Source: JAHEDH01 sp965364515 (GTDB taxonomy: Bacteria > Actinomycetota > Acidimicrobiia > Spongiisociales > ZC4RG35). From it: a DNA stretch of 5,443 nt. A program made the translations under genes and the position numbers. The stretch is taken from NCBI GenBank assembly GCA_965364515.1, contig CBDTXZ010000201.1, positions 1-5,443 of the forward strand, read 5' to 3'. Below are positions 1 to 4,743 of the stretch, piece after piece; the first letter of the stretch is position 1, and every line of letters begins with the position of its first letter. The notes under the pieces were generated by a model. The model worked only from the letters and a program-made list of their open reading frames with translations, searched no databases and was not told the DNA's origin.

Positions 1-774
1 GACGGCGAGCTCGCGACCCGTTTGGACGAGCAGCTCGACCGCGACCTGACGGTGTTGTCGGGTGCGTTCAATCGAATGGCCGACACACTCGAGGCACGAA
101 TCGCTCGAGAAGCTCGGTTCGCCTCGGACGTGGCGCACGAGCTCCGAACGCCGATCACCAGCCTGGTGACTTCGCTGGCGGTGATCGAGGGCCGGCGGCC
201 CGAGCTCTCCGAAGCGGGAAGAGAAGCCCTCGAGATCCTGAGTGGTGACGTGCGACGACTGCAGCACACGGTGTCGGACCTGACCGAGATGGCGAAACAC
301 GATGCCGGTGTCGTGACTGCCGATCTCGAGTTGCACCCCGTTCCCGCCGTCGTCGGTGCGATCCTCAAGCGGTTGCACCGACACGATGTCACTGCGGATT
401 TCGATCACGGAGCAACACGTGCGCTGGTCAAGGCCGACGAGCGACGCCTCGAACGGATCATCGCAAACCTGATCGAGAACGCCGACACACATGGCGGCGG
501 GGTGTCGAAGCTCGCAGTCAGATCCGCCCCGGGCTCGGTGACGATCTCGGTCGAGGACGAGGGCCCGGGTGTACCGGAGGCGGAGCGTGACCGGATCTTC
601 GAGCGGTTCTCGCGGGGATCGTCCACCTATCGTTCCGGGAGTGTCGCCGGAAGTGGTCTCGGGCTCTCGTTGGCGGCGGAGAACGCCGCTCTCCTCGGGG
701 GGCGGATCTGGGTCGAGGAGCGTCCTGGCGGCGGCGCCCGATTCGTGGTCGAGTTGGAGGCCGAAACGGCATGA
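1..774 (+). CDS. Sensor histidine kinase, MtrB-like (5' end outside window)
   Basis: C-terminal 257 residues of a two-component sensor kinase; the reading frame is open from base 1, so sensor and membrane segments lie upstream. Visible in order: the end of a HAMP linker (LSGAFNRMADTLEARI, about residues 19-34), HisKA with the H-box SDVAHELRTP (phospho-acceptor His46, codon 136-138), then HATPase_c with the N-box NLIEN (Asn160), G1 box DEGPG (186-190), F-box IFERFSRG and G2 box GSGLGL (217-222). All ATP-binding and catalytic motifs are intact, so it should autophosphorylate and pass phosphate to a response regulator. The stretch LTEMAKHDAGV closely resembles the equivalent part of actinobacterial MtrB (family knowledge). 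The stop overlaps the next start (ATGA), and that gene encodes a GerMN lipoprotein, as expected for mtrA-mtrB-lpqB order. The MtrB assignment is inference; the kinase call is secure. A TTG at 22 is internal, not a true start. Confidence 0.95.
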   Translation, partial: DGELATRLDEQLDRDLTVLSGAFNRMADTLEARIAREARFASDVAHELRTPITSLVTSLAVIEGRRPELSEAGREALEILSGDVRRLQHTVSDLTEMAKHDAGVVTADLELHPVPAVVGAILKRLHRHDVTADFDHGATRALVKADERRLERIIANLIENADTHGGGVSKLAVRSAPGSVTISVEDEGPGVPEAERDRIFERFSRGSSTYRSGSVAGSGLGLSLAAENAALLGGRIWVEERPGGGARFVVELEAETA

Positions 775-1313
775 CGACCCGCGTCCTGTTGCTCGCCCTA
801 CTCCTCTCGGCCTGTGGCATTCCTCTCGACGCGGAGCCACGGCCGGTGTCGGTAGACCTCACGGTGCCTGGCGCTTTCGAGGAGGCGACCGGCGTCGAAT
901 TGGAAGCGGTCTCGATCTTCCTCGTCCGTGACGACCGGTTGCTCCATGTCACGCGGAACCTCCGAACGCCCGCATCGCTCGTGGACGTCATCGAGGTGCT
1001 GATTGCCGGTGCCACCGACCCCGAGGATCGTTCTGGGCTTGGCACCTCCATCCCGGCCGGGACGAGGTTGATCGACGTCCGAGTGGACGGATCGGTTGCG
1101 ACCATCGATCTGAGCGACGACTTCGCCGCAGTCGGCGGTTCCCAGGAGATCCTCGCCGTTGCGCAACTCGTCCTCACCGCGACGAGGGTCGACGGGGTCG
1201 ACGCCGTGACGTTCGAACTGCAGGGCGTGCGGACCGACGTCCCGACGGCGTCCGGCGCACTCTCGGTGGAGCCGGTCACCGCAGCCGACTACAGCGAGTT
1301 GGCAGAGGGCTGA
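771..1313 (+). CDS. GerMN-domain lipoprotein (short LpqB-like)
   Basis: Predicted exported lipoprotein of 180 residues. A short hydrophobic signal ends in the lipobox LSAC (acylated Cys15). The rest is mainly one GerMN domain (about 46-155), recognisable from LIAGATDP, IPAGTRLIDVRVDG, VATIDLSDDF and the C-terminal PVTAADY, which is typical of actinobacterial GerMN proteins. The start ATG overlaps the kinase stop (ATGA), with GGAGG at 756-760 ten bases upstream, so translation is probably coupled to the kinase. In Mycobacterium and relatives LpqB follows MtrB, is much longer (GerMN plus a beta-propeller-like C-terminal region) and interacts with the MtrB sensor. Here the protein ends soon after GerMN. 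A similar role on the outer membrane face as kinase partner is inferred from gene order. It could instead be an independent GerMN protein that merely shares the operon. Confidence 0.9.
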   Translation: MTTRVLLLALLLSACGIPLDAEPRPVSVDLTVPGAFEEATGVELEAVSIFLVRDDRLLHVTRNLRTPASLVDVIEVLIAGATDPEDRSGLGTSIPAGTRLIDVRVDGSVATIDLSDDFAAVGGSQEILAVAQLVLTATRVDGVDAVTFELQGVRTDVPTASGALSVEPVTAADYSELAEG

Positions 1314-1340
1314 TCGTCTCCCGATGACACCGCGCGGCTG

Positions 1341-1352
1341 TACGATCCCGGG
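1341..1352 (+). promoter_or_regulatory. Candidate -10 box for a leaderless zinc-ribbon mRNA
   Basis: TACGAT (1341-1346) fits the actinobacterial TAnnnT -10 pattern, and the A of the ATG at 1353 lies six bases after it, the usual distance to a transcription start. No purine-rich ribosome-binding site precedes the ATG. No convincing -35 is seen 16-19 bases upstream, so the site rests on the -10 and its spacing alone. Confidence 0.45.
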
Positions 1353-1574
1353 ATGGCGTATCGATGCCGACACTGCGGAAACAGGACGAGATTCGACGTC
1401 GTGGATTCGGTTCGTCGCAAGCAGTTCCACCACTACACCCTCGGTGGTGACCTGCAGATCGAGTCAGAGGACATTCTCGAACAGCAGATCGAGTCGATCG
1501 TCTGCAGATGGTGTGATCGCTCCGATGGCATCGAGGAGTACACGGTGGGTGCCAACAGCGGCGAGTCCGAGTGA
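1353..1574 (+). CDS. Small zinc-ribbon protein
   Basis: A 73-residue soluble protein with two CxxC knuckles, CRHC (Cys5/Cys8) and CRWC (Cys51/Cys54), 42 residues apart, consistent with one four-cysteine zinc ribbon. Between them lies a mixed charged segment with paired histidines (QFHHYTLGGDL) that would form the strands and linker. The acidic tail has no further motif. No catalytic domain is visible; such small ribbons usually bind protein or nucleic acid, but the partner is unknown. It starts 39 bases after the GerMN lipoprotein stop. No Shine-Dalgarno is seen; instead TACGAT (1341-1346) lies six bases before the ATG, which suggests a leaderless transcript separate from the kinase operon. 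The Cys spacing and translation from the first ATG make it a convincing real gene; the function is not recognised. Confidence 0.8.
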   Translation: MAYRCRHCGNRTRFDVVDSVRRKQFHHYTLGGDLQIESEDILEQQIESIVCRWCDRSDGIEEYTVGANSGESE

Positions 1575-1607
1575 CGGGCGCGTCCCACCCGTTGGTTTGT
1601 TCGCCAA

Positions 1608-1633
1608 CCCTTCGACTCTCGGAGAGTTGGGGG
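1608..1633. terminator. Hairpin in convergent gap, possible terminator
   Basis: ACTCTC (1615-1620) pairs with GAGAGT (1622-1627), and the helix extends outwards to 1609-1633 through G-U and C-G pairs. It lies 35 bases after the zinc-ribbon stop. No T-tract follows. It may assist termination of the plus-strand gene, but the stem contains several wobble pairs. Confidence 0.35.
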
Positions 1634-1640
1634 TGGCGCG

Positions 1641-1698
1641 GGAACCGATCCGGGACGAGAGCGGCAGGGCGGGGCTCCCGTCCCGGATCGGCGCTTCC
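1641..1698. terminator. Strong bidirectional terminator-like hairpin
   Basis: CCGATCCGGGACG (1645-1657) and its exact reverse complement (1679-1691) form a 13-bp stem. After one mismatch, three more pairs (GAG 1659-1661 with CTC 1675-1677) close a 13-base loop. GGAA (1641-1644) and TTCC (1695-1698) can add an outer helix past a three-base bulge. It sits between convergent genes; its right edge touches the stop of the minus-strand secreted protein, so it most likely ends that transcript and can also stop read-through from the zinc-ribbon gene. There is no long T-tract, which is common for hairpin terminators in high-GC actinobacteria. Confidence 0.65.
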
Positions 1699-1977
1699 CT
1701 AGTCTTCGCAGACGTCGTCGTTGGCGGCGCCGAACCCACCGTCGCCGAATCCGAGCGGAGCCTTGCCCACCGCCGCCGGTATGAGGCGGGCGATCGGGCC
1801 GCCGTTCGTAGCGGACGCGGGCGTCGTGTTCACACGATTGGCGCCCGTGACGGAGTTGTCGACCTTGCAGTCGAGTTCGAGGAGGGGCGTGATCCCGTGA
1901 ACGTGGGCCGACGCCGCAGGGGCGACCCCGAGAACGAGGAGCCCTGCCAGGAGGGCTGAGAGGATGAAACGGCGCAT
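1699..1977 (-). CDS. Small secreted protein, unknown function
   Basis: A 92-residue preprotein. The start at 1977 is chosen because MRRFILSALL begins a classic signal peptide (two Arg, hydrophobic core, APAASA) and AAGGA lies eight bases upstream (1986-1990 on the plus strand). A longer frame back to 2043 would bury the signal. Signal peptidase I should cut after Ala-Ser-Ala (22-24), leaving about 68 residues beginning His-Val-His-Gly. The mature part has no membrane segment; it has just two cysteines (37 and 90) that could form a disulfide, a Gly/Asn/Ala-rich middle (TNGGPIARLIP, then APLGFGDGGFG) and an acidic end. It has the look of the small secreted hypothetical proteins common in actinobacteria; I cannot name a family. 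It is divergent from the 2112 gene and shares a 134-base control region with it. Confidence 0.8.
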   Translation of the reverse strand: MRRFILSALLAGLLVLGVAPAASAHVHGITPLLELDCKVDNSVTGANRVNTTPASATNGGPIARLIPAAVGKAPLGFGDGGFGAANDDVCED

Positions 1978-2111
1978 GTGCGAAGTCCTTTCGTCGGAGG
2001 CAACTTCACAACTGGATACGCCGACGGCGCCGGATCGGTTCAATTCGACGGAGTTGCTCTTCGGAGAGGAACTCGGCTGACGGCCTTGCCCCGGTGCGAT
2101 AGTGTCGGATC
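1978..2111. promoter_or_regulatory. Divergent promoter region with a plus-strand -35/-10 pair
   Basis: This gap separates the starts of two divergent genes. For the plus strand, CTGACG (2077-2082), a 17-base spacer and TAGTGT (2100-2105) make a plausible sigma-70-type promoter, with the ATG at 2112 six bases after the -10; this predicts a leaderless transcript. For the minus strand a ribosome-binding site is clear (1986-1990), but only weak promoter-like boxes are seen around 2010-2042 (TTGAAC and TATCCA, spacing 19), which I would not rely on. Confidence 0.5.
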
Positions 2112-2462
2112 ATGACGTCGGCGAGCGAGTATCCGCGATGGGCGTCGACCGCAGCCGTGGTGTTCGCGGTCATTGGAGTCCTGTCGGTGCACTGCCTGGA
2201 ACCCGCCTTCACTTACGAGGAGCATGCAGGATCCGGAGGCCACGATGGTCTCGCCGACGTCTTGTCCTCTGTCGAGTCGTCCTTCATCCACAGCATGTGC
2301 GACCTCGATGCCCCCGACGTGCCGGCAGCGCCGACGCTCGAAGTCTGTGGCATCGCCGGGTTGTCTGGCGGGTCAGAAGTCGCTTCTTCGAACCCATTGC
2401 CCGAGGCTGACCGGCCCGCAAATCGAGCGCTCCTCACGGCACTCTCGATCCTCCGTTTGTAG
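2112..2462 (+). CDS. Small membrane-anchored protein, unknown function
   Basis: A 116-residue protein with one hydrophobic segment (about 11-28, ASTAAVVFAVIGVLSVHC) near the N-terminus, either an uncleaved anchor or a signal peptide. The remainder is acidic and should face outside. Scattered possible metal ligands are His27, Cys28, His38, His44, His60, Cys63 and Cys79. The pattern of one membrane helix ending in VLSVHxLxP followed by a His-bearing loop and a later Cys loosely recalls small actinobacterial membrane proteins such as DUF6153; this resemblance is from memory and weak. Support for a real gene: a good promoter with the ATG six bases after the -10, and position 50 bases before the cupredoxin in the same direction, implying co-transcription. 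Against it: no recognised domain. The function may relate to copper handling by context only. Confidence 0.6.
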   Translation: MTSASEYPRWASTAAVVFAVIGVLSVHCLEPAFTYEEHAGSGGHDGLADVLSSVESSFIHSMCDLDAPDVPAAPTLEVCGIAGLSGGSEVASSNPLPEADRPANRALLTALSILRL

Positions 2463-2495
2463 AGGGCGCCGCAATCCGGGTACCAGCCCCTACAA
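2457..2495 (+). other. Intercistronic hairpin overlapping a stop codon
   Basis: TTGTAG (2457-2462, containing the TAG stop) pairs with CTACAA (2490-2495), and GGG (2464-2466) with CCC (2487-2489) past one bulged A; the loop is about 20 bases. It ends two bases before the AAAGGA ribosome-binding site (2498-2503) of the cupredoxin gene. No T-tract follows, so partial attenuation, RNA processing or 5'-end protection of the cupredoxin message are as likely as termination. Confidence 0.4.
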
Positions 2496-2512
2496 CGAAA
2501 GGAAAAGAACCC

Positions 2513-3055
2513 ATGCAGACTACGAGAGCACCGCGATCGGTCCTGATTGCGTTCGCCTTGATTGCGCTCTTGGCTGCGGCCTGTGCAGCCGATGAACCGG
2601 TCCTCGTGGAGGATTCCACGATCGATGGTGCCGAGCACATGGACGGCGATGAGCAAATGGACGAAGCCGGGCACGAAGAGTTCGCGTTCGGTGAGCCCGC
2701 CTCCGCGGACGAAGCGGATCGAGTGATCGAGATCACTGCCAAAGACATCGAATACGAGCCCGCCTCGATCGAGATCGTCGCGGGTGAGACCGTCACGTTC
2801 CGAGTCACCAACTCGGGTGCGATCCCGCACGACTTCACACTCGGAACCGACGCGATGCAGGATGAGCACGAAGCAGAGATGGCCGAAATGGGTGGCGACA
2901 TGATGCATGACGAGGCGAACGCATTCGCCATTGCTCCTGGTGAGACCAAGGAGACGACGTGGCACTTCACAGAGCCTGGCGAGCTTCTCATCGGCTGTCA
3001 TCAGCCAGGCCACTACGCCGCCGGAATGAGGATCACCGTGACGGTTGCTGCCTGA
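2513..3055 (+). CDS. Cupredoxin lipoprotein (type 1 copper protein)
   Basis: A 180-residue exported blue-copper-type protein. The signal ends in LAAAC, giving lipidated Cys24. An acidic Asp/Glu/His/Met linker follows (about 28-68), then a plastocyanin/azurin-like domain (about 70-180). The copper ligands are all visible: His106 in AIPHDF and Cys162, His167 and Met172 in GCHQPGHYAAGM, with C-x4-H-x4-M spacing. Between the ligands is an insert rich in Met, His and acidic residues (about 114-133, MQDEHEAEMAEM and GDMMHD) that could hold extra copper. Such proteins carry electrons or buffer copper outside the cytoplasm; which applies here is not shown. The start has AAAGGA nine bases upstream (2498-2503). 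The gene follows the small anchored protein by 50 bases, so the two probably share a transcript. The cupredoxin fold and copper site are secure; the partner is unknown. Confidence 0.93.
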   Translation: MQTTRAPRSVLIAFALIALLAAACAADEPVLVEDSTIDGAEHMDGDEQMDEAGHEEFAFGEPASADEADRVIEITAKDIEYEPASIEIVAGETVTFRVTNSGAIPHDFTLGTDAMQDEHEAEMAEMGGDMMHDEANAFAIAPGETKETTWHFTEPGELLIGCHQPGHYAAGMRITVTVAA

Positions 3056-3127
3056 TGAGGCATCTGTCTCGAGCCTCCACCGGTGTGTTTCGGGATCCGA
3101 GTTCGTACCGATCGGCTTGACAAACAT

Positions 3128-3157
3128 GCAGGTTCCACGGGTGCAAACTCCACCTGC
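3128..3157. repeat. Inverted repeat upstream of the C2H2 gene
   Basis: GCAGGT (3128-3133) and ACCTGC (3152-3157) are perfect reverse complements 18 bases apart. They lie in the leader or promoter region of the zinc-finger gene, upstream of a second inverted repeat at its start codon. A perfect TTGACA (3117-3122) lies just before, but no matching -10 is seen at 16-19 bases. The role is unknown; it could be an operator or RNA stem. Confidence 0.3.
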
Positions 3158-3170
3158 TTGTTAGCGTCAC

Positions 3171-3191
3171 GTTTGACGATGGGAGTCAAAC
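3171..3191. promoter_or_regulatory. Perfect inverted repeat over the RBS of the C2H2 gene
   Basis: GTTTGAC (3171-3177) and GTCAAAC (3185-3191) form a perfect 7-bp inverted repeat with a seven-base spacer, ending on the base before the ATG at 3192. The Shine-Dalgarno GGGAG (3181-3185) lies almost wholly in the spacer. As RNA it would be a hairpin presenting the ribosome-binding site in its loop; as DNA it is a 21-bp dyad suited to a dimeric repressor. CAAACATG occurs both here (3187-3194) and at 3121-3128. Confidence 0.5.
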
Positions 3192-3488
3192 ATGTCGCTT
3201 GAGCAGGCCAAACGTGCGCTGGAGGCCGAGCGCGCCTCACTGCAAGCCCAGATGGACCAGATCGATGCAGCGTTGGCTGCCCTGGGCAGTGCCCCGAATG
3301 GCTCGGTCAAACCGAAGCCGAGTGGCCGGCGGAAGAGCTCCAAACGACGCAAGACCTCGAGGGCCGACTTGACTCAAGAAGAGGCGCTCGAGCGCTACGG
3401 AGCCGAGGCACTCACCTGTCCCGAATGCGGGAAGCTCTCGCGTGCGCCGCAGGGAATGAAGGCCCACCTCCGCTCGCACTCGGCATGA
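3192..3488 (+). CDS. Coiled-coil protein with a classical C2H2 zinc finger
   Basis: A 98-residue protein in three parts. Residues 2-32 (EQAKRALEAERASLQAQMDQ onward) have a heptad-like pattern and should form a helix or coiled coil, probably a dimer. Residues 37-58 are a Lys/Arg/Ser-rich basic linker (GRRKSSKRRKTSR) likely to contact nucleic acid. Residues 76-96 hold CPEC...HLRSH with ligands Cys76, Cys79, His92 and His96, spaced C-x2-C-x12-H-x3-H, which is the classical eukaryotic-type C2H2 spacing and not the Ros/MucR type (C-x2-C-x9-H...). The conserved aromatic core residue is missing (Ser83), although Met89 fills the second core position. The start is supported by GGGAG six bases upstream. 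It stands alone, ended by a strong hairpin. A small DNA- or RNA-binding regulator or nucleoid-associated protein is the likeliest role, but no target is known. Confidence 0.85.
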   Translation: MSLEQAKRALEAERASLQAQMDQIDAALAALGSAPNGSVKPKPSGRRKSSKRRKTSRADLTQEEALERYGAEALTCPECGKLSRAPQGMKAHLRSHSA

Positions 3489-3493
3489 ACGTC

Positions 3494-3523
3494 GGAGGGG
3501 AGGCCGTTGCCGACCTCCCCTCC
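3494..3523 (+). terminator. Strong hairpin terminator after the C2H2 gene
   Basis: GGAGGGGAGG (3494-3503) and CCTCCCCTCC (3514-3523) are a perfect 10-bp inverted repeat with a 10-base loop, beginning six bases after the TGA stop. The stem is all G-C except for two A-T pairs. No T-tract follows (AACGGAC), as in other U-poor actinobacterial terminators. Position and strength make termination the best reading. Confidence 0.7.
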
Positions 3524-3745
3524 AACGGACAAGCTCGGTGTCAGTCCTCGCTGAACGAGGAGATCCAGCCGTCCACGACCGGTGATCGACGGAAGCCGCC
3601 CGCCTACCAACAACCAGTGGTCAGCTCAGTAAGAGAACTGGCCGGGTGGATTTCGCCGATGTCGATTGCCCTGACAATCGACGCACCCCGAGGACCGGGT
3701 CCTCCCTCGCCGGCGGGGATCGTCGAGTGAACCCGTTGCCGCTCG
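3524..3745. other. Convergent non-coding gap with several small inverted repeats
   Basis: No convincing gene lies here. Three further dyads are visible: CCTCG/CGAGG (3546-3560, 5 bp), GTCGATTG/CAATCGAC (3661-3682, perfect 8 bp with a six-base loop) and GAGGAC/GTCCTC (3690-3704, 6 bp with a tri-loop). CCCCG (3686-3690) and CGGGG (3714-3718) offer an alternative outer stem for the last one. Those at 3661-3718 lie 28-85 bases past the purU stop on the minus strand and may end that transcript. The remaining bases show nothing. Confidence 0.45.
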
Positions 3746-4588
3746 TCAGGTGAAGACGACGGTCCGAGTGCCAACCAGTAGCACTCGATCTTCGGCGTGG
3801 TACTTCACCGCTCTGGCGAGGACCCGCCGCTCGATGTCCTGGCCGATCACCGTCATCCGCTCAGGTGTCATGGAGTGATCGACTCTCTCGACATCCTGTT
3901 CGATGATCGGGCCCTCGTCGAGGTCGGAAGTGACGTAGTGGGCGGTTGCCCCGATGAGCTTCACTCCTCGGGCGTGCGCCTGGTGATAGGGGCGCGCACC
4001 CTTGAAACCCGGCAGGAAGGAGTGATGGATGTTGATGATCCGACCGGGCAAAGCGTCACAGAATTCGGGGGACAGGATCTGCATGTAGCGGGCGAGTACG
4101 ACGAAGTCGATCCGCTCGGTCTCGATGAGGTCGAGCAGTCGTCGCTCCTGCTGAGCCTTGATGTCCGCCCTGATGGGCAGGTGTTCGAAGCGGATGCCGT
4201 ATCGGGCCGCATGGTGTGCGGTGTCGGTGTGGTTGGAGACGATGAGCGGGATCTCGACCGGCAGCTCATCGGTGCTCTGGCGGTAGAGCAGGTCGATGAG
4301 GCAGTGGTCGTATTTGGACACCATCACGAGCATGCGTGGGCGGTCGCTCTCAGCTCTGAGTCGGTAGGTTGCGTCGAGGTCTGCGGCGATCGAGTCGAGG
4401 ACGGGACGCACCTGGTCGATGGGGCGTTCGGTCTCGAAACGCGTTCGCAGCGTGAAGAGCCCGCTCTCGAGATCATCGAACTGGGCGTTCTCGAGGATGT
4501 TCCCTCCGACTTCGAGGAGGGCGCCCGAGACGGCGTGGACGATTCCGGGACGGTCCGGGCAACTGAGCGTGAGTATGAAGCGGTTCAA
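3746..4588 (-). CDS. purU: Formyltetrahydrofolate deformylase PurU
   Basis: Cytoplasmic enzyme that hydrolyses 10-formyl-tetrahydrofolate to tetrahydrofolate and formate, balancing the one-carbon pool and giving formate for PurT-type purine synthesis. The 280 residues match the family's usual length. The N-terminal ACT domain (about 3-80) begins FILTLSCPDRPGIV; the formyltransferase domain (about 84-280) has LVSKYDHCL-like LVMVSKYDHCL, VVLARYMQIL, then INIHHSFLPGFKGARPYHQA with catalytic Asn186 and His188, and HYVTSDLDEGPIIEQD with Asp224. All catalytic residues are present. The start is TTG at 4588: it is the first possible start after an in-frame TAG upstream, and it places the ACT domain correctly. 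No good Shine-Dalgarno precedes it; TAACCT (4599-4604) ten bases upstream could be a -10 giving a very short leader. The cupin gene lies 155 bases upstream on the same strand. Confidence 0.97.
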   Translation of the reverse strand: MNRFILTLSCPDRPGIVHAVSGALLEVGGNILENAQFDDLESGLFTLRTRFETERPIDQVRPVLDSIAADLDATYRLRAESDRPRMLVMVSKYDHCLIDLLYRQSTDELPVEIPLIVSNHTDTAHHAARYGIRFEHLPIRADIKAQQERRLLDLIETERIDFVVLARYMQILSPEFCDALPGRIINIHHSFLPGFKGARPYHQAHARGVKLIGATAHYVTSDLDEGPIIEQDVERVDHSMTPERMTVIGQDIERRVLARAVKYHAEDRVLLVGTRTVVFT

Positions 4589-4743
4589 ACGGTTCCGGAG
4601 GTTACCGAACGCCTGACTGAGCGACGCGGCGAGGAGCGATCGCCACCGGTGGAGCTAGGTGAGTCGATCCCGCCTTCTGTCGTCGTTCGAGTGGTTCGCG
4701 CTGTGCGTTCGCGGACGTCGAGCTTCAGCCGGGCCGCTCGCGT
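4589..4743. promoter_or_regulatory. Gap between cupin and purU; possible purU promoter
   Basis: On the minus strand TAACCT (plus positions 4599-4604) fits TAnnnT and would start transcription only a few bases before the purU TTG. No -35 match is seen. Two adjoining perfect palindromes, GCGATCGC (4636-4643) and CCACCGGTGG (4643-4652), lie farther upstream; they could be an operator or chance in GC-rich DNA. Whether purU is also read from the cupin transcript cannot be told. Confidence 0.3.

Noticed and set aside
518..1433. Two long minus-strand open frames opposite the kinase and GerMN genes
   Set aside because: Shadows of well-supported plus-strand genes; compositions are Arg/Pro/Ser-rich and no start signals are seen.
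1324..1959. 211-codon plus-strand frame covering the zinc-ribbon gene and the convergent gap
   Set aside because: It crosses the strong hairpin and runs antisense to the secreted protein; the zinc-ribbon frame with paired CxxC motifs is the better choice.
1642..2041. Twelve-base match CCGGATCGGTTC between the minus strand of the terminator's left arm and the plus strand at 2030-2041
   Set aside because: A single shared 12-mer of common GC-rich words; no further similarity on either side, so probably chance.
2213..3127. 304-codon open frame on the minus strand
   Set aside because: Antisense to the cupredoxin, which has a complete copper site, lipobox and ribosome-binding site. The translation is Arg/Ser/Cys-rich without a domain.
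3117..3145. Perfect TTGACA as a -35 for the C2H2 gene
   Set aside because: No -10-like hexamer lies 16-19 bases downstream, so a promoter cannot be supported here from sequence.
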